A DNA stretch of 9,834 bases from positions 1 to 9,834 of the forward strand of contig JAFGNI010000504.1 in NCBI GenBank assembly GCA_016927095.1. Reading direction: 5' to 3'. Below, piece after piece: positions 6,101 to 9,834 of this stretch. The translations under genes and the position numbers were made by a program. The stretch comes from Anaerolineae bacterium. GTDB taxonomy: Bacteria; Chloroflexota; Anaerolineae; B4-G1; SLSP01. The notes beneath the pieces were generated by a model. It searched no databases. It had not been told where the DNA came from and worked only from the letters and a program-made list of their open reading frames with translations. The stretch's first letter is position 1. Each line of letters begins with the position of its first letter.

Positions 6101-7684
6101 TCAATTCTCTATGGTCAGGCCGTATTCTACCGCATCAGCCAGGGCGATCCAACTGGCCTCGATGATGTTGGCGGAGGCTCCAACCGTGCTCCACCGGCGC
6201 GTGCCGTTCTGAACATCGATAAGCACGCGGGTCGTTGCTGCGGTGCCTGCATCGCTATCCAGGATGTGCACTTTGTAGTCCGCTAGCTCGAAATCGGCCA
6301 AGTGGGGGAAGACCGGCACAAGCGCTTTCCGCAAGGCGAGGTCCATCGCGTTGACGGGACCGTTGCCCTCAGCTGCTGTATGAACCACTTGATCTCCGAT
6401 GCGGATCTTCACCGTAGCCTCTGCGAGCAGGCCACGTCCCGCACGGTGTTCGACGACGGTCATGAAGTCGATCAGCTCAAAGGGGGGCTCGTAGTCCTTA
6501 CGAGACCGGTGTAGCATCATCTCCACCGATGCCTCGGCGCCCTCAAAGGTGAAGCCGCGATACTCCAGCTCCTTGATCTTCTCCAGGACACCGCTCAGAT
6601 CAGGCAAGTCCTCGTGGCGCAATCCCATTTCATCGGCCATGCTCATCAGGTTGCCACGGCCGGCAAGCTCCGATATCACAACGCGGGATTCGTTGCCGAC
6701 AGCTTCTGGGTCGATATGCTGGTAGCTAAGGACATTGCGACGCATCGCAGCGACGTGGATGCCTCCCTTGTGGGCGAAGGCGCTCAGCCCGACGAACGGT
6801 GCATGCCGGTCTGGGGGCTGGTTGGCTACGGACGTCACGGCGCGAGCCACACGGGTCAGCGTCTTGAGTTGGCCATCGGGTAGGGCTTGCAGGCCCATCT
6901 TCAGCTCGAGGTTGGGGATGATGGTGCATAGATTGGCGTTGCCGCACCGCTCCCCATATCCGTTCACGGTGCCCTGCACGTGCACTGCGCCGGACTTGAC
7001 CGCTGCCAGCGAGTTGGCTACAGCCAAGCCACCATCGTTGTGGGCGTGGATGCCCAGAACGACCTGGGGGAAGCCCGCCGTCGCCAAGCGACTCTGGACT
7101 TCCCCGAAGATCGTCTCGATCTCCCACGGCATTGCGCCGCCGTTTGTGTCACAAAGGCACAGAAGGTCCGCCCCGCTGCCGGCTGCTGCCTCAAGCGTGG
7201 CAAAGGCATAGTCAGGGTCGGCCTTGTAGCCATCGAAGAAATGCTCCGCATCGTAGATGACTTCTTTGCCGTGCTGCTTCAGATAAGCAGTGCTATCTCG
7301 GATGATGCGGAGGTTCTCCTCCAGATTGGTCCGCAGGACATCCTCGACATGCAGTCTCCAGCTCTTACCTACCAGAGCGATCACATCGGTGCCCGCTGCC
7401 AGCATCGCCTGGATGTTCGCGTCCTCCTCGGGTTGCTTGCCGACGCGACAGGTGCTGCCGAAGGCCGTGATCCGCGCGTGCCGGAGATCCAGTTGCTGCG
7501 CGCGCTCGAAGAACGCGGCATCCTTTGGGTTCGATCCGGGCCATCCCCCTTCGATGTAGTCGACGCCCAGCTCATCCAGCAATTGCGCGATCTTGACTTT
7601 GTCCTCGAGGGAGAGTGAGATGCCCTCCGCCTGTGTGCCATCGCGCAAGGTTGTGTCGTATACCCAGATCCGCTCTCCTCCCAT
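6101..7684 (-). CDS. cimA: (R)-citramalate synthase
   Basis: This 527-residue enzyme condenses pyruvate with acetyl-CoA to (R)-citramalate, the entry to threonine-independent isoleucine synthesis. VYDTTLRDGTQAEGISLS (8-25) opens the HMGL-like TIM barrel; YIEGGWPGSNPKD (43-55) is characteristic of the long CimA family rather than LeuA; GIHAHNDGGLAVANS (211-225) holds the metal-binding histidines H213 and H215; GTVNGYGERCGNANL (238-252) completes the site. Roughly residues 390-520 look like the LeuA dimer/regulatory domain, which in relatives binds the end-product amino acid, so isoleucine feedback is plausible. Full length. ATG 7684 is preceded by AAAGGATAGAGGGAC, so the binding site is either AAGGA at 9 nt or GAGGG at 2 nt. 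A homocitrate- or isopropylmalate-synthase role is less likely given the GGWPGSNPKD motif. Confidence 0.93.
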   Translation of the reverse strand: MGGERIWVYDTTLRDGTQAEGISLSLEDKVKIAQLLDELGVDYIEGGWPGSNPKDAAFFERAQQLDLRHARITAFGSTCRVGKQPEEDANIQAMLAAGTDVIALVGKSWRLHVEDVLRTNLEENLRIIRDSTAYLKQHGKEVIYDAEHFFDGYKADPDYAFATLEAAAGSGADLLCLCDTNGGAMPWEIETIFGEVQSRLATAGFPQVVLGIHAHNDGGLAVANSLAAVKSGAVHVQGTVNGYGERCGNANLCTIIPNLELKMGLQALPDGQLKTLTRVARAVTSVANQPPDRHAPFVGLSAFAHKGGIHVAAMRRNVLSYQHIDPEAVGNESRVVISELAGRGNLMSMADEMGLRHEDLPDLSGVLEKIKELEYRGFTFEGAEASVEMMLHRSRKDYEPPFELIDFMTVVEHRAGRGLLAEATVKIRIGDQVVHTAAEGNGPVNAMDLALRKALVPVFPHLADFELADYKVHILDSDAGTAATTRVLIDVQNGTRRWSTVGASANIIEASWIALADAVEYGLTIEN

Positions 7685-7755
7685 GTCCCTCTATCCTTTC
7701 CGTGATGACGGATATCCCTCAACCTAGCCGAGCCCAAGGGTAGTCCCGATGATGT

Positions 7756-7773
7756 CCGCCGGTGCACCGGTGG
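7756..7773. repeat. Near-perfect 18-bp palindrome in the leuD-cimA gap
   Basis: CCGGTGCACCGG (7759-7770) is a perfect 12-bp palindrome, extended to 18 bp with one G/T mismatch. It lies in the 102-bp gap between leuD and cimA, mid-way to the cimA start, and shares GCACCGGTG with a dyad in the leuC leader (9664-9672). It could be an operator or a GC-rich structural element; no function is shown. Confidence 0.6.
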
Positions 7774-7786
7774 TGTGTACCGACCC

Positions 7787-8314
7787 TTATTCAGCCTGCA
7801 ATCTCTCGCGTGTGTACGGTACCAACCCACCAGCCTCGATGATGGCCATGATGAAAGGCGGGAAGGGGGACGTGCGGTACGTCTTGCCGGTTCGGACGTT
7901 GGCAATCTCGCCGCTTTCGAGATCCACACGCATCTCGTCCCCTGCTTCGGCGTCGGCCACAGCCTTTGGGCAGACCAGGATGGGCAGTCCTGTGTTGATC
8001 GCGTTGCGGTAGAAGATCCGGGCGAAGCTCTCGGCGATGACACAGGAGATGCCCGCACCCTTGATAGCGAGGGGCGCGTGCTCGCGCGAGGAACCGCAGC
8101 CGAAGTTCTCGCCACCCACGATGATATCCCCCGGCCTCACCGTGCCGGCGAAGGTGGGGTCGATATCCTCCATACAGTGCTCCGCCAGCTCCTCGGGTGT
8201 CGACATATTCAGATAGCGCGCCGGAATGATGACATCGGTGTCGATATTGTCACCGTACTTCCAGGCCCTGCCGCGGAGCACGTGATCCACCTGTCCTTCT
8301 TTGGGCTGCGTCAT
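7787..8314 (-). CDS. leuD: 3-isopropylmalate dehydratase small subunit
   Basis: This 175-residue swivelling subunit pairs with LeuC to form isopropylmalate isomerase, moving the hydroxyl of 2-isopropylmalate; in citramalate-pathway organisms the same pair probably also isomerises citramalate. [22 protein letters not shown] (15-36) is the family N-terminus and [13 protein letters not shown] (69-81) is its signature. The length fits the short, archaeal-like class (about 160-175) rather than the roughly 200-residue E. coli type. Its ATG overlaps the leuC stop as ATGA (8311-8314), so the two subunits are probably translationally coupled. Confidence 0.95.
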   Translation of the reverse strand: MTQPKEGQVDHVLRGRAWKYGDNIDTDVIIPARYLNMSTPEELAEHCMEDIDPTFAGTVRPGDIIVGGENFGCGSSREHAPLAIKGAGISCVIAESFARIFYRNAINTGLPILVCPKAVADAEAGDEMRVDLESGEIANVRTGKTYRTSPFPPFIMAIIEAGGLVPYTRERLQAE

Positions 8315-9597
8315 GCCATCACCTCCTCGGGACTGGCAATGTATCCGGCAACGGCGGTTGCCGCGGCAACGGCTGGCCCGCTGAGATAGACCTCGCTGTC
8401 CGTATGTCCCATACGTCCACGGAAGTTGCGATTCGTCGTGCTCACGGCACGTTCGCCCGCGGCCAAGACACCCATGTGTCCGCCGAGGCAGGGGCCGCAG
8501 GTGGGCGTGCTGACCACGGCGCCCGCCTCGATGAAGGTCTCGATCAGGCCCTCGCGCAGCGCATCTAGATAGACCTGTTGTGTGCCCGGTATCACGATAC
8601 AGCGTACGTCGCGGTGCACCTTTCGACCCCTGAGGATCTTGGCCGCAACACGTAGATCCTCCAACCGCCCATTCGTGCAGGAACCGATCACGGACTGGTC
8701 CACCTTCACATCTCGTGCTTCGCTAACGGGCCGTGCATTCTCCGGCAGGTGCGGGAAAGCAACCTGGGGCGGGATCTCGCTCACGTTGATCGTCACCGTC
8801 GCCATGCACTGGGCATCAGGATCGGAGGCGAAGACCTGGTAGGGGCGCTTGGCGCGTCCGGCGACATAGACTTCCGTGGCGTCATCGAAGGCGAACAACC
8901 CGGCCTTGCCGCCGGCCTCGATCGCCATATTGGCCATGGCGAACCGGTCGCTCATTGGGAGTGCTTCAATCACGGGGCCCGTGAACTCCATCGACCGGTA
9001 GAGTGCCCCGCTGACACCGATCTGCCCTATCGTGTAGAGAATCAGGTCCTTGCCGCCGACCCATGGTTGCAGCTCGCCGGTGTAGACAAAGCGCATAGTC
9101 TCCGGCACCCGCATCCAGATCTGGCCGGTAGCCATCGCGACCGCGATGTCCGTGGAGCCCATCCCGGTGGCGAAGGCGCCCAATGCCCCATAGGTGCAGG
9201 TGTGCGAGTCCGCTCCGACCACGACGTCGCCTGGCAGGACCAGTCCTTGCTCCGGGAGCAGGACGTGTTCAATACCCATGCGCCCCACGTCGTAGTGGTG
9301 CGGGAGATTCTGTTCGCGCGCGAAGCGACGGATCATCGCGCATTGTTCTGCGGACTTGATGTCTTTGTTGGGCGCGAAGTGATCGGCTACCATGACGACC
9401 TTATCGGGATCGAATACACGGTCAACCCCAAGCTTTTCGAACTCCCGCAAAGCGATTGGGGCGGTGATGTCGTTGGACAGAACGACATCCACGGCTACCT
9501 CAACCAGATCTCCCGGATGGAGGTCCGGCTTGTCACCGCTGGTCTGTCCGTCTACGATGTGTTCTGCGAGGATCTTTTCTGCTAGCGTATGTGCCAC
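8311..9597 (-). CDS. leuC: 3-isopropylmalate dehydratase large subunit
   Basis: This 428-residue catalytic subunit carries a [4Fe-4S] cluster and acts with LeuD as isopropylmalate (and likely citramalate) isomerase. Cluster cysteines are visible as C307 in GSCTNGR and C367 and C370 in TPTCGPCLGG, with the usual 60-residue spacing. VVGADSHTCTYGALGAFATGMGSTD (about 126-150) and NRNFRGRMGH (about 389-398) are aconitase-family motifs. The length matches the short archaeal/HacA-like class rather than the 466-residue E. coli form. The frame stays open 72 codons further upstream (to 9813), but homology begins at HTLAEKILAEH. GTG 9597 has GAGGGAG 7 nt upstream, so this GTG is taken as the start; the upstream part is non-coding repeat sequence. 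It is the first operon gene in view; leuA or ilvC may precede it outside the window. Confidence 0.94.
   Translation of the reverse strand: MAHTLAEKILAEHIVDGQTSGDKPDLHPGDLVEVAVDVVLSNDITAPIALREFEKLGVDRVFDPDKVVMVADHFAPNKDIKSAEQCAMIRRFAREQNLPHHYDVGRMGIEHVLLPEQGLVLPGDVVVGADSHTCTYGALGAFATGMGSTDIAVAMATGQIWMRVPETMRFVYTGELQPWVGGKDLILYTIGQIGVSGALYRSMEFTGPVIEALPMSDRFAMANMAIEAGGKAGLFAFDDATEVYVAGRAKRPYQVFASDPDAQCMATVTINVSEIPPQVAFPHLPENARPVSEARDVKVDQSVIGSCTNGRLEDLRVAAKILRGRKVHRDVRCIVIPGTQQVYLDALREGLIETFIEAGAVVSTPTCGPCLGGHMGVLAAGERAVSTTNRNFRGRMGHTDSEVYLSGPAVAAATAVAGYIASPEEVMA
8321..8327 (-). promoter_or_regulatory. Strong ribosome binding site of leuD within leuC
   Basis: AGGAGGT followed by GAT gives near-complete complementarity to the 3' end of 16S rRNA. 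It sits inside the last codons of leuC (encoding EEVMA), 6 nt before the leuD ATG, and suits equal production of the two subunits. Confidence 0.75.
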
Positions 9598-9604
9598 GTG
9601 ATGT

Positions 9605-9611
9605 CTCCCTC
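9605..9611 (-). promoter_or_regulatory. Ribosome binding site fixing the GTG start of leuC
   Basis: GAGGGAG on the minus strand lies 7 nt before GTG 9597, and the conserved LeuC N-terminus begins directly after. This excludes the long upstream extension. Confidence 0.7.
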
Positions 9612-9613
9612 GG

Positions 9614-9634
9614 TAGCGGTAGAAATCACCGCTA
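9614..9634. repeat. Hairpin repeat copy next to the leuC ribosome binding site
   Basis: On the minus strand, perfect 7-bp arms TAGCGGT and ACCGCTA enclose the loop GATTTCT. The hairpin ends 2 nt before the GAGGGAG site, so it does not cover it. Its 17-bp core is identical to the copy in leuB at 4320-4336. Confidence 0.8.
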
Positions 9635-9662
9635 TGGACTATGTTTGGCCGGTGTTGCCGGG

Positions 9663-9680
9663 CGCACCGGTGCCGGTGCG
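9663..9680. repeat. Inverted repeat of 8-bp arms in the leuC leader
   Basis: CGCACCGG and CCGGTGCG flank a 2-bp centre TG, giving an 18-bp dyad in a GC-rich part of the leader. It shares GCACCGGTG with the palindrome between leuD and cimA. As RNA it would form a 7-bp stem with a 4-nt loop. Operator or structural element; unassigned. Confidence 0.6.
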
Positions 9681-9732
9681 GCTGGCCCGGAAGCTCATGC
9701 CATCGTGGTCCCAAGTCATTGCGCAGCCACCG

Positions 9733-9749
9733 GCAGTAGAAGTCACCGC
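9733..9749. repeat. Hairpin repeat copy, middle of the leuC leader
   Basis: On the minus strand, GCGGT and ACTGC enclose the loop GACTTCT. The stem has 5 pairs in RNA because a C-to-T change is kept as a G-U pair. The loop differs from the other copies by one pyrimidine. Confidence 0.7.
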
Positions 9750-9796
9750 TGTCTCGGGGAACGCCTCTCACGAAGCGGCCCTCCCGGCTACGGCAG

Positions 9797-9834
9797 TTGC
9801 CTGTACAAATCACAGTTGCCTGTACAAATCACAG
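9797..9834. repeat. Two perfect 19-bp tandem repeats running to the window edge
   Basis: TTGCCTGTACAAATCACAG occurs twice without a gap (9797-9815, 9816-9834), and the array may continue outside the window. On the minus strand each unit contains CTGT and ACAG around the loop GATTTGT, making it a further member of the hairpin family. The units are contiguous with no unique spacers, so this is not a CRISPR array. Confidence 0.9.

Larger units (their letters stand above)
9598..9834 (-). promoter_or_regulatory. Upstream leader of the leuC operon, repeat-rich, no clear promoter
   Basis: This 237-bp stretch holds four copies of the small hairpin family, one 8-bp dyad and the leuC ribosome binding site. 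I see no convincing -35/-10 pair, no leader peptide with runs of Leu, Ile or Val codons, and no complete T-box. The operon may therefore be transcribed from a promoter or gene beyond the right edge. Regulation through the repeats is possible but unproven. Confidence 0.5.

Noticed and set aside
6063..6104. TTG 6104 as start of the B3/4 gene, overlapping the cimA stop as TTGA
   Set aside because: The overlap looks like translational coupling, but ATG 6062 has a much better ribosome binding site and fits the start of the domain.
9690..9725. T-box-like core TTGGGACCACG on the minus strand in the leuC leader
   Set aside because: UGGN-ACC-ACG is matched, but N is G whereas a leucine, isoleucine or valine tRNA with A73 would need U. 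I find no downstream CGTCCC-type partner, no stem I with a specifier loop, and no terminator before leuC.
9598..9813. A 72-codon in-frame N-terminal extension of leuC from GTG 9813
   Set aside because: The extension is made of hairpin and GC-rich repeat sequence, its peptide repeats SGDFY wherever a hairpin copy is translated, it has no LeuC homology, and GTG 9597 has a good ribosome binding site directly before the conserved N-terminus.
9788..9832. Short leader peptide from GTG 9832 (14 codons, ending TAG)
   Set aside because: The frame is simply the tandem repeat read through; it has no run of Leu, Ile or Val codons and no ribosome binding site in view.
9797..9834. Possible CRISPR array from the 19-bp repeats (and the 20-bp repeats at 2416-2470)
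   Set aside because: The units are contiguous or separated by identical 5-bp links, with no unique spacers and no cas genes.

Overview
The window is about 60% GC. It holds most of a branched-chain amino acid biosynthesis operon on the minus strand, read right to left: leuC, leuD, cimA, a B3/4-domain gene, leuB, ilvD, ilvE. At the left end are a divergently transcribed pair: a cytidylate kinase-like gene (minus, cut by the window edge) and a VTT/DedA-type membrane protein gene (plus). There are no transposases, integrases, tRNA or rRNA genes, or CRISPR arrays. A free-living bacterium is clear. The short LeuC/LeuD subunits, cimA grouped with leuCD and leuB, and the cytidylate kinase-like family suggest a Chloroflexota-like (Anaerolineae/Caldilineae-type) genome, but that is inference from gene content and not proof.

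Layout: 1-476 (-) cytidylate kinase-like protein; 477-615 a compact divergent promoter region; 616-1359 (+) VTT membrane protein, most likely starting at TTG 616; 1360-1447 convergent gap with a hairpin that can terminate both directions; 1448-2371 (-) ilvE; 2372-2537 gap with a 20-bp tandem palindromic repeat; 2538-4193 (-) ilvD; 4259-5356 (-) leuB; 5385-6062 (-) B3/4 protein; 6101-7684 (-) cimA; 7787-8314 (-) leuD; 8311-9597 (-) leuC; 9598-9834 a repeat-rich leader.

How the genes work together: CimA makes (R)-citramalate from pyruvate and acetyl-CoA. LeuCD isomerises it, or 2-isopropylmalate in the leucine branch. LeuB oxidises and decarboxylates the product to 2-oxobutyrate, or to 4-methyl-2-oxopentanoate. 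IlvD dehydrates the dihydroxy acids of the valine and isoleucine branches, and IlvE carries out the final transamination. This is the threonine-independent route to isoleucine. leuA, ilvB/N and ilvC are not in the window and may lie upstream beyond position 9834. The odd member is the B3/4-domain protein, related to the editing domain of phenylalanyl-tRNA synthetase.

The least explained signal is a family of small inverted repeats with different stems around a nearly constant 7-nt loop (GAYTTST on the minus strand). Four copies lie in the leuC leader. A fifth lies inside the 3' end of leuB, where the protein has about 10 residues more than usual.
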